A model generated the notes under the pieces. That model was not told the origin of the DNA. It saw only the letters and a program-made list of their open reading frames with translations, and ran no database searches. From JBCBSZ01 sp039197885 (GTDB lineage Bacteria > Actinomycetota > Acidimicrobiia > Acidimicrobiales > Poriferisodalaceae): 23,277 nt of DNA. This document shows, in pieces, positions 14,400-22,308 of the stretch. The stretch spans positions 1 to 23,277 of the forward strand of contig JBCCTY010000033.1 in NCBI GenBank assembly GCA_039197885.1, given 5' to 3'. The position numbers were made by a program, and so were the translations under genes. Each line of letters begins with the position of its first letter. Positions within the stretch are counted from its first letter, which is position 1.

Positions 14400-14636
14400 A
14401 TGAAGGTCTGGATCGACCAGGATCTGTGCACCGGCGACGGGTTGTGCGAGGAGATCGCCCCCGACGTCTTCACGCTCCTCGACGACGGCCTGGCCTACGT
14501 CAAGGAGGGCGACAAGGTCTTCTCCGATCCCGGTGGGTCGGAGGGGATGGCCGAGTTCCCGGAGTCCCAGCTCGAGGCGGTCGTCGAGTCCGCCGAGGAG
14601 TGCCCCGGCGAGTGCATCTTCATCGAGCCCGATTGA
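14400..14636 (+). CDS. Small single-cluster ferredoxin (CxxDxxC type)
   Basis: 78-residue electron carrier. Cysteines: Cys10 and Cys16 in DLCTGDGLC, and Cys68 and Cys72 in EECPGECI. The first motif is C-x2-D-x2-C, with Asp13 in the place of the usual second cluster cysteine, as in Pyrococcus furiosus ferredoxin, so the protein may hold a [3Fe-4S] cluster or an Asp-ligated [4Fe-4S]. The MKVWIDQDLC strand and PDVFTLLDDGLAYV are typical of the short P450-type ferredoxins, with a longer acidic loop before Cys68. It is strongly acidic. A good ribosome site (AGGGAG at about 14388-14393) precedes the ATG. Divergent from arc. The redox partner is not in the window. Confidence 0.88.
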   Translation: MKVWIDQDLCTGDGLCEEIAPDVFTLLDDGLAYVKEGDKVFSDPGGSEGMAEFPESQLEAVVESAEECPGECIFIEPD

Positions 14637-14677
14637 TCACCGGCCCGAGGCGGAGCGACCGTGCCCGTGCGGCCAGC

Positions 14678-15826
14678 TCAGCCCAGGCACGGACCGGCAT
14701 CGACCGCTGACGTGGGGTCGATCGAGGCCAGCAACTCGTCGATCTCGCCCACCGAGACGGCGTAGGCCACCCCACTGCGGTCGGGAGCGATGGCGAACGC
14801 CACGCCCACCACTGCCCCGGCGTCGTCGACGAGCGGCGCGCCCGAGTCGCCCGGTTCGAGCTCGGCGGCCAGCAGGAGCACCTCCCGCTCGGGAGCCTCG
14901 GCGCCGTAGAGGTCGGTCCCCTGCGCCCGGAGCAGGCGGTCCACCCGGAACGGTGACACCGTCAGCTCGCCGCCCGACGGGTGCCCGAAGACCCCACCCG
15001 TCGATCCCGCCTCGACGGGTCGTCGCTCCGGGGCGTCGCGTCCGAGTCCGACCACCACGAGCGCGGCGAGATCCCGCCCGGCGTCCAGGGTGACGAGCTC
15101 GGCGTCGAGCACCGCTCCGTCGTCGCGAACCACCTCGACGCCGTCGGACCCCGCGATCACGTGCCCGTTCGTGATCACGAGATCGGGCCCGACCACCACA
15201 CCGGTCCCCTCCTGGACCTGCCCACAGGCCCGACCCCGGACGAGCACGATGGAGCGCGCCACCTCGCTGCTGACCTCGGCGCCGATCCCGGCGGAGGCCG
15301 GCGGTGGACCGTCGACCTCGGGATCGGCCTCGAAGACGCGGGGGAAGCGGTCCTCGCCGACGATGCGCCGCAGCGTCTGGAGCGCGGGAGGGGGCTCGGG
15401 CAGCACACGCCGCACCAACGAGTCCTCGGCCTGTTCGGCGGGCCAGGTCGGTGCCTCCGCCATCGCCGGGAGCACCAGCCAGACCGTCGCCAGGACGCCG
15501 AGACCGGCGACCAGGGCACCCCCGGCGCGATCAGCCGAGCTCAACCGACCGGCAGGGAGCGCGACGCGCAGCCGAGCCCCGGCCATCAGCCCGAGGGCCT
15601 GGCCGAGCAGGGCGCCGGCGAGCAACAGGGCGAGGCCGGCCATGACGACGGCGGTCGTGCCGTCGTCGTCGACGGGGTCGAGCACCAGCGGCACGGCGCG
15701 GGTCGCGAGCAGCAGACCGGCCAACATCCCGATCCACGAGATCGCACGGGTGACGAACCCGATGCGGTAGCCGCCGTAGGCCGCCGCGATGACCGTGAGC
15801 ACCACGATCACGTCGAGGACCGTCAC
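14678..15826 (-). CDS. MarP-like membrane-anchored trypsin-family serine protease
   Basis: 382 residues. The N-terminal part has about four hydrophobic helices with a CvpA-like pattern (LDVIVVLTVIAAAYGGYRIGF), a linker of about 60 residues, then an extracytoplasmic chymotrypsin-fold domain. Catalytic triad: His222 in VITNGHVIAG, Asp252 in GRDLAAL and Ser328 in EPGDSGAPLV. Cys201 and Cys380 are placed like the two cysteines that form the regulatory disulfide in M. tuberculosis MarP (Rv3671c), a protease needed for acid and oxidative stress survival. Start at GTG 15826 is preferred because GGGGGAG lies six bases upstream; a GTG at 15841 is possible. It converges with the ferredoxin gene. Orthology to MarP is likely but not proven. 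Confidence 0.88.
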   Translation of the reverse strand: MTVLDVIVVLTVIAAAYGGYRIGFVTRAISWIGMLAGLLLATRAVPLVLDPVDDDGTTAVVMAGLALLLAGALLGQALGLMAGARLRVALPAGRLSSADRAGGALVAGLGVLATVWLVLPAMAEAPTWPAEQAEDSLVRRVLPEPPPALQTLRRIVGEDRFPRVFEADPEVDGPPPASAGIGAEVSSEVARSIVLVRGRACGQVQEGTGVVVGPDLVITNGHVIAGSDGVEVVRDDGAVLDAELVTLDAGRDLAALVVVGLGRDAPERRPVEAGSTGGVFGHPSGGELTVSPFRVDRLLRAQGTDLYGAEAPEREVLLLAAELEPGDSGAPLVDDAGAVVGVAFAIAPDRSGVAYAVSVGEIDELLASIDPTSAVDAGPCLG

Positions 15827-15863
15827 GACGTGCTCCCCCACCGGGCCGGTCGGGGAGCCGACC

Positions 15864-16661
15864 TCATGCCGTGCCGCCCCGATAGCGCCCGTGGGTCAGG
15901 AACCCGGTGTGCGCGACCATCCGATGGTCGGGACGCACCGCCTGCCCCTCGACGTGCCAGGTGCGCTGCATGATCTCGACCGTCTCCGTCATCGCGAACC
16001 CCGCTGCGTCGAGCGCTCGGTGCAGGCGCATGACCTGGGTCACCGAGGGCGTGTAGGCCACCAGGATCCCACCCGGATGCAACACCTCGGGGGTCAGGCC
16101 CTCGACGACCTGCCAGGGCTCGGGCAGGTCGAGCAGGATGCGATCGAATCCGGTGTGGTCGATGCGCTCGTAGGCATCGCGGATGTGCACCTCGTAGCGG
16201 TCGAGCGCCGCCGGTCCGAGGGCACGTTCGACGTTCTGCCTCGCCCGCTGCGCGAAGTCGTCGCGCAGCTCGTAGCCCACGATGTGGGCCCCGGCCCGCA
16301 GGAGCGTGGCCGACAGCGCTCCCGACCCGAGACCCGTCTCGAAGACCTTCGCTCCCGGCTCGATGTCGGCGAGCATCAGCATCGGGCCGAGGTCCTTCGG
16401 ATAGATGACCTGGGCGCCGCGGGGCTGCTTGAGGACGAGATCGGCGAGGGTGGGTCGGAAGACGTGGAACCGGGCCGAGCCCGACGAGCCGAACTCGGTG
16501 CCCTCCGGTGACCCGATGACCTCGTCGTGGGGCACGAGGCCGGCGTGGGTCTGGAACGACCCGCCCTGCTGCAGCACGACGAGGTAGCGGCGGTCCTTCC
16601 GGTCGATGAAGAGGACCTGCTCCCCGGCGCGGAACGGTCCGGTCAGTGAGACGTCGGCCAC
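15864..16661 (-). CDS. trmI: tRNA (adenine-58-N1)-methyltransferase TrmI
   Basis: 265 residues from GTG 16661, close to the 280 of M. tuberculosis Rv2118c. SAM-dependent enzyme that forms m1A58 in the T-loop of tRNAs as a homotetramer. It has an N-terminal beta domain (residues 1-75, GPFRAGEQVLFIDRKDRRYL), then QVIYPKDLG, SAM motif I VFETGLGSGALS (about 107-117), the acidic YELRDDFA loop and the catalytic-motif LLDLPEPW with Asp178. The upstream open frame to 16865 overlaps the next gene and is not used. The GTG start follows the stop of that 80-residue gene by one base (TGAGGTG). A trmI near mpa/arc is known from Mycobacterium. Confidence 0.95.
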   Translation of the reverse strand: MADVSLTGPFRAGEQVLFIDRKDRRYLVVLQQGGSFQTHAGLVPHDEVIGSPEGTEFGSSGSARFHVFRPTLADLVLKQPRGAQVIYPKDLGPMLMLADIEPGAKVFETGLGSGALSATLLRAGAHIVGYELRDDFAQRARQNVERALGPAALDRYEVHIRDAYERIDHTGFDRILLDLPEPWQVVEGLTPEVLHPGGILVAYTPSVTQVMRLHRALDAAGFAMTETVEIMQRTWHVEGQAVRPDHRMVAHTGFLTHGRYRGGTA

Positions 16662-16662
16662 C

Positions 16663-16905
16663 TCAGCGCGGAGGCTTCTCGCCGAGGTCGCGGAACGACT
16701 CGAGGAGATGTCCGATCTCGAGGCGCTCACCCGGAGCGAGCTCGGCGCGCCAGATGACCTCGTCCTTGGGCCACCATCGGCGCAGCAGTCGGAACCCGAG
16801 GCCGACGGCACCGACCGCGAGCCAGGCACCGTTGCCCTGCATCCCGCGCTGGAGACCGGTGTCACCGAGCCGGATGATCCGACGGGCGACGACGGAGCGG
16901 ATCAT
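16663..16905 (-). CDS. Small conserved-looking protein with one hydrophobic segment, function unknown
   Basis: 80 residues, not recognised. A basic N terminus (MIRSVVARRIIRLGD) is followed by a short hydrophobic stretch (GNGAWLAVGAVGLGFRLL, about 25-41), an aromatic/basic patch RRWWPKDEVIWR, then an acidic/hydrophobic C-terminal tail. It could be a peripheral or single-span membrane protein. Supported by coupling: the ATG lies four bases after the 77-residue gene's stop and its own stop is one base before the trmI GTG. The larger open frame upstream belongs to another frame's shadow. Confidence 0.65.
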   Translation of the reverse strand: MIRSVVARRIIRLGDTGLQRGMQGNGAWLAVGAVGLGFRLLRRWWPKDEVIWRAELAPGERLEIGHLLESFRDLGEKPPR

Positions 16906-16909
16906 CGGG

Positions 16910-17143
16910 TCAGATCCGTCGGATCTCGACGACCGTGCTCGCCGAGCGACCCCGCCGGGAGCCGGTGAGGAAGGCGAGGAGCACGACCAGCACGACGATG
17001 GCGGCACCTGCGGCGATGGCGACGTTGCGGACCTGGGTGGCGGTCGACTCGACCTCACCCGTCACCGACTTGAACTTCGCCTCGAGGTCGTCGCGGGTGA
17101 TCCGCTGCGGTTCGGCCTCGACGGGCTCGTCCTGCTTGCTCAC
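16910..17143 (-). CDS. Small tail-anchored-like membrane protein, function unknown
   Basis: 77 residues. A charged N-terminal half (MSKQDEPVEAEPQRITRDDL, then KFKSVTGEVESTATQV, probably helical) precedes one membrane helix (about 40-60) and a basic C-terminal end. The GTG start at 17143 has a strong GGAGAGGA ribosome site and overlaps the stop of the upstream gene (GTGA). It is the middle gene of three small membrane-protein genes in a row. No function is known to me. Confidence 0.72.
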   Translation of the reverse strand: MSKQDEPVEAEPQRITRDDLEAKFKSVTGEVESTATQVRNVAIAAGAAIVVLVVLLAFLTGSRRGRSASTVVEIRRI

Positions 17144-17466
17144 GTGTCCTCTCCTCCGCCTCGGGTCGCCGCGAAGCCGGCAGCACCGATGGCGACGAAC
17201 GCGCCGACGATGACGATCGCGTAGGGCGCCCAGGTCCAGCTCCCGGTGAAGGTCGAGCCGGTCTCGGTCTGCAGGGCCCGGAGCCCTGCCATCAACAGGA
17301 ACAGCACGCCCAGCGACATGAAGATCGCTCCGGCGATGCCGAGCGCGAGGTAACGCGCCGCCGTCTTGAGGGGGTCGAGGGTTTCCTGCTTGGCGTAGTT
17401 GCGCAGGAGCTCGAACAGCTCCTTGGCCTCGGCGATCGTCCCCGACGACCCGCTGTCGTCCGCCAT
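17140..17466 (-). CDS. Putative holin-superfamily III / DUF1469-like membrane protein
   Basis: 108 residues. An amphipathic N-terminal helix (AEAKELFELLRNYAKQETLDPLK) is followed by two membrane helices (about 39-63 and 80-101) with a short polar loop. This pattern resembles the phage-holin-III/DUF1469 family, which is chromosomal and widespread in actinobacteria and not evidence of a prophage. Start ATG 17466 has a near-perfect GGAGGAGG ribosome site. Its stop overlaps the next gene. Probable first gene of the transcript leading into trmI. The molecular role is unknown. Confidence 0.75.
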   Translation of the reverse strand: MADDSGSSGTIAEAKELFELLRNYAKQETLDPLKTAARYLALGIAGAIFMSLGVLFLLMAGLRALQTETGSTFTGSWTWAPYAIVIVGAFVAIGAAGFAATRGGGEDT

Positions 17467-17550
17467 GCGCCTCCTCCGGGCTCGTGCGATCAGCTGCGCA
17501 TCCTAGACCGGTCACCGGGCCCCACGGCCGGATCGCCGTGTGGGCACGGA

Positions 17551-18198
17551 TCACTCGGGTGGCAGCTCCCACGTCGGGTCCTCGGCATCGGCCTCGAGCT
17601 GCATCTCGAGCAGGCTGACCGCCTCGCGCAGCTGGGTGGCGGCGAGGTCGAGGCGCTCGCCGACGCCGGGGGCGGCGAGCAGTCGGAGCCGGTCGAGCGA
17701 GGCGAGTGGCGCACCGGCCGCGACCTGCCACGCCAGCACCACCGGATCGTCCGACAACTCGGTCGTGGCGGGCGCCGCACCGACGCCGACCTCGGCGGCC
17801 AGCGCCAGCGACCGCTTGAGCGCCGCACGCACCATCTCGACCGCGCCGGCGGTGACGGGTCCATCGTCGTCGGGCCACTCCTCGGTGGCAGCCAGCGGGT
17901 ACGGATCGTCGTCGAACCACTCGGTGACCTTGATCCGGTCGGTACCGACGGCGACGATGGCGAACCGGCCGTCGGTGAAGCGGTGGGCGTCGACGATGCG
18001 GGCCAGGCACCCGATGCCGAAGCGGGTGTCACCTCCACCCACCTCGCCGCCCCGTTCGATGAGGGTCACGCCGAAGGGCGCCTCGTGCTCGAGGCAGTGC
18101 TTGACCAGGCTGCGGTAGCGCTCCTCGAAGACGTGCAGCGGCAGCGGCATGCCGGGCACGAGCACCGAGCCGAGCGGGAACATCGGCGTCGGCTCCAT
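17551..18198 (-). CDS. LON N-terminal substrate-binding-domain protein (no protease domain)
   Basis: 215 residues consisting of a LON_N (PUA-like) domain alone. MFPLGSVLVPGMPLPLHVFEERYR opens the domain as in Lon proteases; GVTLIERG, GIGCLARIVDAHRF.DGRFAIVAVGTDRIKV and the helical C-terminal part (residues about 120-200, LDRLRLLAAPGVGERLDLAATQLREAVSLLE) complete it. No AAA+ or Ser-Lys protease domain follows, so it is the stand-alone type common in actinobacteria, of unknown function. Met6 is an alternative start. It lies 48 bases downstream of dacB and may share its transcript. Confidence 0.88.
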   Translation of the reverse strand: MEPTPMFPLGSVLVPGMPLPLHVFEERYRSLVKHCLEHEAPFGVTLIERGGEVGGGDTRFGIGCLARIVDAHRFTDGRFAIVAVGTDRIKVTEWFDDDPYPLAATEEWPDDDGPVTAGAVEMVRAALKRSLALAAEVGVGAAPATTELSDDPVVLAWQVAAGAPLASLDRLRLLAAPGVGERLDLAATQLREAVSLLEMQLEADAEDPTWELPPE

Positions 18199-18246
18199 GG
18201 GCGCAGGCTAGGTCGTCGTCGGCGACGGCGTGACTCCCGACGGGGT

Positions 18247-19683
18247 TCAGCCGTCCGCCAGGTCGAGGTCGACCACCGCGGGCACGATCGGCTGGTCGAC
18301 GAGCACCCGGGCCAGTTGGTCCTGCAGGTCGAAGCCGAGGCTGGAGTCGAGCGGGACCCCGTTGGTCACGAGCGCGAAGCCGATCGTGGTGCCGGACCTC
18401 CCGTCGACGAAGCCGGCGAGGCCGTTGACCTCGTTGAGGAAGCCCGTCTTCGCGATCATCCGGCCCTCGGCGGGGTGGTCGGAGAAGCGGTTGGCGAGGG
18501 TGCCCGTCTCACCGGCCACGGCGAAGCCCGACGCGAGGACCGAGTCGCGGCCTGCCTCGTCGACGAGTGTGCGGAGCAGCTCACAGGTCGCCCGGTTGCC
18601 GCGATCGAGGCCGGAGCCGTCCTGGACGACCAGACCCGCGGTGGGCAGCCCACGGGAGGTGAGCAGCTCGGTGACCGCCACCGTGCCGGCTTGCCAGGTG
18701 CCCTCGCCGCCGAGACGCAGGCCGAGCTCCTTGAGGAGCAGTTCGGCGGTGGAGTTGTCGCTCTCGCGCAGCATCTGGGCGACGATCTCGCTCGTCGGCA
18801 ACGACTCGACCGAGGCCAGCACGTGCGCATCGGCCGGCGCCGCGCCGTTGCCGACGCCGCCGACCACCTCCACGCCCGCCTCGGCCAGCAGACCGCTGAT
18901 GACCGTCGCCCCGAAGGCAGCCGGGTCGTCGGCGTGCACCACCGGGCCGTCGAAGCGGGAGAAGCCGTCGTCGATGCTCAGCGCGGAGAGCGGACCGGTG
19001 TTGTTCTGCTCGATGTAGCGCTCCGGCCACGAGGGGAGGTAGCGGACGGCGTCATAACGGGTCTCGTCGCCGACCACGGAGCCGGTCACCGTCGTGACCC
19101 CGGCAGCCGCGACCCGCTCACCCACGTCCTCGAAGGCGGTGCGCACCTGGGGCTGGCGGCCGAACGCAGCGGCGTACGCCTCGGTGTAGAGCAGCGGGTC
19201 TCCCCCACCCACCACCCAGACGTCACCGTCGACGATCCCGTCGACCGGGGGTTCGGCCGACACGATCGTGGTGGTCAGGCGGGCATCGGGCCCGATCTCG
19301 TCGAGCACGGCGGTCGCGGTCAGGAGCTTGAGGGTCGAGGCCGGGATGAGCGGCACGTCGGCGCGGACGTCGAACGTCGGCACGCCGTCGAGCGAGACCG
19401 AGAGGCACGACTGCTCGGGCAACTGCGCCGCGAACCCCTCCAGGGCGGCGGCGAGCCGGCGTTGCGAGACCGGGGCGGTGAGTGCCACCGGGGTCCGCCG
19501 GGCGGTGAGGAGCCGACCGCCCAGCTCGGGGGTCGGGCCGGTGGCGATCGGGACCAGCTCGGCTCGGGCGTCGGCGTCGCGGTCGGTCGCGTCGGCGTCG
19601 CGGAGCATGAGCACCGGCAGCGCCGAGGCGACGAGGAGCACCACCACGGCGGCCGAGAGCGCTCGCCGGACCGGTCGACGCAT
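18247..19683 (-). CDS. dacB: D-alanyl-D-alanine carboxypeptidase/endopeptidase DacB (PBP4 type, peptidase S13)
   Basis: 478 residues from ATG 19683. Secreted or membrane-anchored penicillin-binding protein that trims peptidoglycan peptides. Signal/anchor helix at about 9-27 behind MRRPVRR. Catalytic motifs: SxxK as Ser116-Thr-Leu-Lys119 in IPASTLKLLTA; SDN at 308-310 in LRESDNSTAELLL; and KTG at 412-414 in MIAKTGFLNEVNG. Between the first two lies the long insert typical of the S13 family. The frame stays open further upstream to 20115, but that region belongs to the next gene. The ATG overlaps the stop of the acyl-CoA synthetase alpha gene (TGATG), so an envelope enzyme is translationally coupled to a metabolic one. 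Confidence 0.94.
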   Translation of the reverse strand: MRRPVRRALSAAVVVLLVASALPVLMLRDADATDRDADARAELVPIATGPTPELGGRLLTARRTPVALTAPVSQRRLAAALEGFAAQLPEQSCLSVSLDGVPTFDVRADVPLIPASTLKLLTATAVLDEIGPDARLTTTIVSAEPPVDGIVDGDVWVVGGGDPLLYTEAYAAAFGRQPQVRTAFEDVGERVAAAGVTTVTGSVVGDETRYDAVRYLPSWPERYIEQNNTGPLSALSIDDGFSRFDGPVVHADDPAAFGATVISGLLAEAGVEVVGGVGNGAAPADAHVLASVESLPTSEIVAQMLRESDNSTAELLLKELGLRLGGEGTWQAGTVAVTELLTSRGLPTAGLVVQDGSGLDRGNRATCELLRTLVDEAGRDSVLASGFAVAGETGTLANRFSDHPAEGRMIAKTGFLNEVNGLAGFVDGRSGTTIGFALVTNGVPLDSSLGFDLQDQLARVLVDQPIVPAVVDLDLADG

Positions 19684-21176
19684 CAGATGGGCAGGCCGCG
19701 CCGCTGCCGCCAGCGCGAGAAGCGCCAGAGGTGCTCGAGCGCGGTGACCGCCCGGTTGGCGGAGGCGTAGCAGAGCCGACCGGTGGCGCGGACGGCGGCA
19801 GGTCCGGCGTTCTCGGGATCGGCGATCGACAGCTCGGTGGCGGTGAGGATCGGCTTGCCGGTGCGGTCGGAGATCTCCGCGGCCGCCTCGGCGAAGCGGG
19901 CGTCCTGGCGTTCGTGGTAGGCGACGATCCGCTCCAGCCCGTGATCGGGGTAGTAGCGGCCGTCGCGCATGAGGCGAGCCTGGTTCGACTGGATGCCGAG
20001 CCCCAGGTAGACGATCGCGTCGACGTCGTCGTGCGACGCGATGAGGTCGAGCACGGTCGGGATCGTGTCCCTCGTCTCCCCACCGGCGAGGTCGACCGGG
20101 TTGTTCCTCGACCACCGGGGCGGGAGGTGCTCGTCGACCGCGGCGAGCAGGTCGTCGGGCAGCTCGAGCAGCTCGAGATCACCGGCGGTGATCGCGTCGG
20201 CGGTGACGACACCCCAGCCGCCGGCCGTGGTCATCACGACGGTCCGCGGGCCGCTCGGGAGTGGCTGGGTGGCGAAGGTCGCTGCCGCCTCGTAGGCCTC
20301 CTCGACCGTCGCCGCCCGGGTGATGCCGACCTGGCGAGCGACGCCGTCGAAGACCCGGTCATCGGCCGCGAGCGCTCCGGTGTGCGACGCCGCTGCGGCT
20401 GCGCCGCCCTCGGTGGCACCGCCCTTCACCACGACCAGCGGCATCCGCTCGGTGATCGAGCGGGCCCGATCGGCGAACCCGCGGCCGTCGACGATGCTCT
20501 CGACGTAGGCCAGGCCGACCTTGGTCTCGGGGTCGTCGGCGTAGTGGTCGAGGTAGTCGGCGACGGTGACCATCGCGGCGTTGCCCGCCGACACCGCCCG
20601 GCTGACACCCACCCCGGACCACACCGCCCAGTTCTGGAACGACGAAACGAAGTTGCCCGACTGGCTGGCGATGCCGATCGACCCGGCCGGCGGGTACGGC
20701 GCCACGATCTGGGCGCACAGCTTCGAGGGGGTGGACACGACGCCCTGGCCGTTCGGTCCTGCCAGGAGCAGGTCGAGCTCGGCGCCGATCTCGACGAGCT
20801 CGCGCTGCGCGGCCTCACCCTCCGGGCCGGCCTCGCCATAGCCGGCCGAGGTGATGAAGGCGGCCTTGATGCCCTTGGCCGCGGCCGACCGGAGGAGATC
20901 GGGGTTCGCCGAGGCGGGGGTGCAGACGAAGACGAGGTCGAACTCGCCGTCGGGGAGGTCGTCGATCGACGGCACCGTCTCGATGCCCAGCACCGTCTCG
21001 CCCCGGAGGTTCGTGCCGGCGACGCGGCCCTCGTAGCCGCTGGCGAGGAGGTTGTGGAGCGAGACGAAGCCGAACTTGCCGGGGTGGGTGGCGGCACCGG
21101 CCACGACGACGCCGCGCGGGTCGAACAACGCCCGGAAGTGCTCGGGTCGGAGGTGGGACGATCCGTCGACGCTCAC
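19683..21176 (-). CDS. NDP-forming acyl-CoA synthetase, alpha subunit
   Basis: 497 residues. Reversible acyl-CoA + NDP + Pi to acid + CoA + NTP. An N-terminal CoA-binding Rossmann domain (GVVVAGAATHPGKFG, FVCTPASANPDLL, ITSAGYGEAG) is followed by succinyl-CoA-ligase-like flavodoxin domains (GPNGQGVV, SIGIASQSGNFVSSF, GNAAMVTVADYLDHYADDP). KGGATEGGAAAAASHTGALA carries the phosphohistidine His265. The ATP-grasp domain is encoded separately by the overlapping upstream gene (GTGA). The natural substrate (acetate, other short acyl, or aryl acids) cannot be told from the sequence. Confidence 0.9.
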   Translation of the reverse strand: MSVDGSSHLRPEHFRALFDPRGVVVAGAATHPGKFGFVSLHNLLASGYEGRVAGTNLRGETVLGIETVPSIDDLPDGEFDLVFVCTPASANPDLLRSAAAKGIKAAFITSAGYGEAGPEGEAAQRELVEIGAELDLLLAGPNGQGVVSTPSKLCAQIVAPYPPAGSIGIASQSGNFVSSFQNWAVWSGVGVSRAVSAGNAAMVTVADYLDHYADDPETKVGLAYVESIVDGRGFADRARSITERMPLVVVKGGATEGGAAAAASHTGALAADDRVFDGVARQVGITRAATVEEAYEAAATFATQPLPSGPRTVVMTTAGGWGVVTADAITAGDLELLELPDDLLAAVDEHLPPRWSRNNPVDLAGGETRDTIPTVLDLIASHDDVDAIVYLGLGIQSNQARLMRDGRYYPDHGLERIVAYHERQDARFAEAAAEISDRTGKPILTATELSIADPENAGPAAVRATGRLCYASANRAVTALEHLWRFSRWRQRRGLPI

Positions 21177-21841
21177 GAGTCCACCTCGACCAGCGCGTCG
21201 ACAGCGACCGGTCGACCGTCGACGACGATCAGGGGGTTGACGTCGACCGACCGCACGTCGGCCCGCTCCTCGGCCAAACGGGCGAGCCCCGTGACCACCG
21301 CGACGACCGCCGCCCGGTCGACCGCGGGCTCGCCCCGGAACTCACCGAGGAGGCGCTGCGTCGCGAGGTCGTCGAGGAGGTCCTCGGCATCGAGGTCGGT
21401 GAGCGGCACCATCCGGAAGGCGACGTCCTGCACGGCCTCGGCGAGGATGCCACCGACACCCAGCATGACGGTCGGACCGAACTGCGGGTCGCGGTGGACG
21501 CCGGCGATCAGCTCGCGGCTCCCCGACACCATCTCGGCCACGAGCACCTCGACCGGTCCGTCCTCCGGACGGGCGAGTCCGAGCAACTCGTCGGCCGCTG
21601 CCGCGACGCGGTCGTCGCCCATCACGCCGAGACGGACCAGGCCCCGCTCGGTCTTGTGGGCGATGGCGTCGCCGCAGAGCTTCACCGCGACCGGTCCGCC
21701 GCCGAGCTCTCGGGCAGCGGCGACGGCGCCCGCGGCGTCGGGCACGACACGTTCGGCAGCGATCGGGATGCCGTACGTCTCGAGCAGCGACTTCGACGTC
21801 GCCTCGTCGAGCGTGCGGCCGGCCTTGGGGGGTGCGGACAC
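21173..21841 (-). CDS. NDP-forming acyl-CoA synthetase, ATP-grasp beta subunit
   Basis: 222 residues, the usual size of the separate beta subunit. ATP-grasp-5 domain: EATSKSLLETYGIPIAAERVV at the N terminus, VAVKLCGDAIAHKTERGLVRLG for nucleotide binding, VEVLVAEMVSGSRELIAGVHRDPQFGP, MLGVGGILAE and DVNPLIV at the C-terminal end with the metal-binding Asp/Asn. It works with the alpha subunit encoded next, whose GTG overlaps this stop. GTG start at 21841 without a clear ribosome-binding site, so the start is tentative. First gene of a unit running beta-alpha-dacB. Confidence 0.9.
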   Translation of the reverse strand: MSAPPKAGRTLDEATSKSLLETYGIPIAAERVVPDAAGAVAAARELGGGPVAVKLCGDAIAHKTERGLVRLGVMGDDRVAAAADELLGLARPEDGPVEVLVAEMVSGSRELIAGVHRDPQFGPTVMLGVGGILAEAVQDVAFRMVPLTDLDAEDLLDDLATQRLLGEFRGEPAVDRAAVVAVVTGLARLAEERADVRSVDVNPLIVVDGRPVAVDALVEVDS

Positions 21842-21924
21842 GGAGGACGACGGTAGCCGAGCGGGGAGCGCGGCGACCGAGCGGGCGCCCGCCGTCGGCC
21901 CGGCGGGTCGGTAGCCTCGCCGAC
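21842..21924. promoter_or_regulatory. Divergent intergenic region, no motif recognised
   Basis: 83 bases, very GC-rich, between the minus-strand acyl-CoA synthetase beta gene and the plus-strand DUF6941-like gene. It must hold promoters for both sides, but I see no convincing minus-10 or minus-35 element. Confidence 0.3.
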
Positions 21925-22308
21925 GTGGAGATCCTCGCTGCCCTCTTCGTGGAGAACTTCGACATCCGTCAGGCTCCGGGCGGCGGCGCGCGCCTCGACC
22001 TCGGCGGCGCCCACTTCTCGTTCGCCGCGCCGAGCGAGCCGCCGGTGACCGTCGAACCGCACCTCGTCGTCATCGTCCGCTGCCCGCCCGACCACCCCGG
22101 CGTGGCGGCCCTCGAGGTGACCTTCCACCGCGATGGCGAGCAGGTCGCCCGCAACGTCCAGCCCCTCCAGGTCGAGCCGGGCAAGTTCAACTACCGCCTG
22201 GTCAAGGGCGAGCTGACCTACGAGAGCCTCGGGACCATCGAGGCGCACTGTCGCATCGACCAGGGTCCGGTCGTCACCGTCCCGCTCACGCTGCTGCCTC
22301 CGGTGTGA
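21925..22308 (+). CDS. Small DUF6941-like protein, function unknown
   Basis: 127 residues from GTG 21925. The N terminus MEILAALFVENFDIRQAPGG and the beta-rich body (FSFAAPSEPPVTVEPHLVVIVRCPP, ALEVTFHRDGEQVARNV, GKFNYRLVKGELTYESLGTIEAHCRIDQGP) resemble the small all-beta DUF6941 family, although I hold that match loosely. No membrane helix or catalytic motif is visible. The frame is open 93 bases further upstream with a composition unlike protein. Its stop overlaps the GTG of the FIST gene (GTGA), so the two products are probably made together. Confidence 0.7.
   Translation: MEILAALFVENFDIRQAPGGGARLDLGGAHFSFAAPSEPPVTVEPHLVVIVRCPPDHPGVAALEVTFHRDGEQVARNVQPLQVEPGKFNYRLVKGELTYESLGTIEAHCRIDQGPVVTVPLTLLPPV

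Noticed and set aside
17140..17466. Holin-like gene as sign of a prophage
   Set aside because: No other phage gene is near, and DUF1469-type proteins are ordinary chromosomal genes in actinobacteria.
17983..19770. 595-residue plus-strand frame opposite dacB
   Set aside because: Antisense to a gene with intact SxxK, SDN and KTG motifs.
19731..21914. 727-residue plus-strand frame opposite the acyl-CoA synthetase genes
   Set aside because: Antisense shadow; composition is charged and repetitive with no domain.
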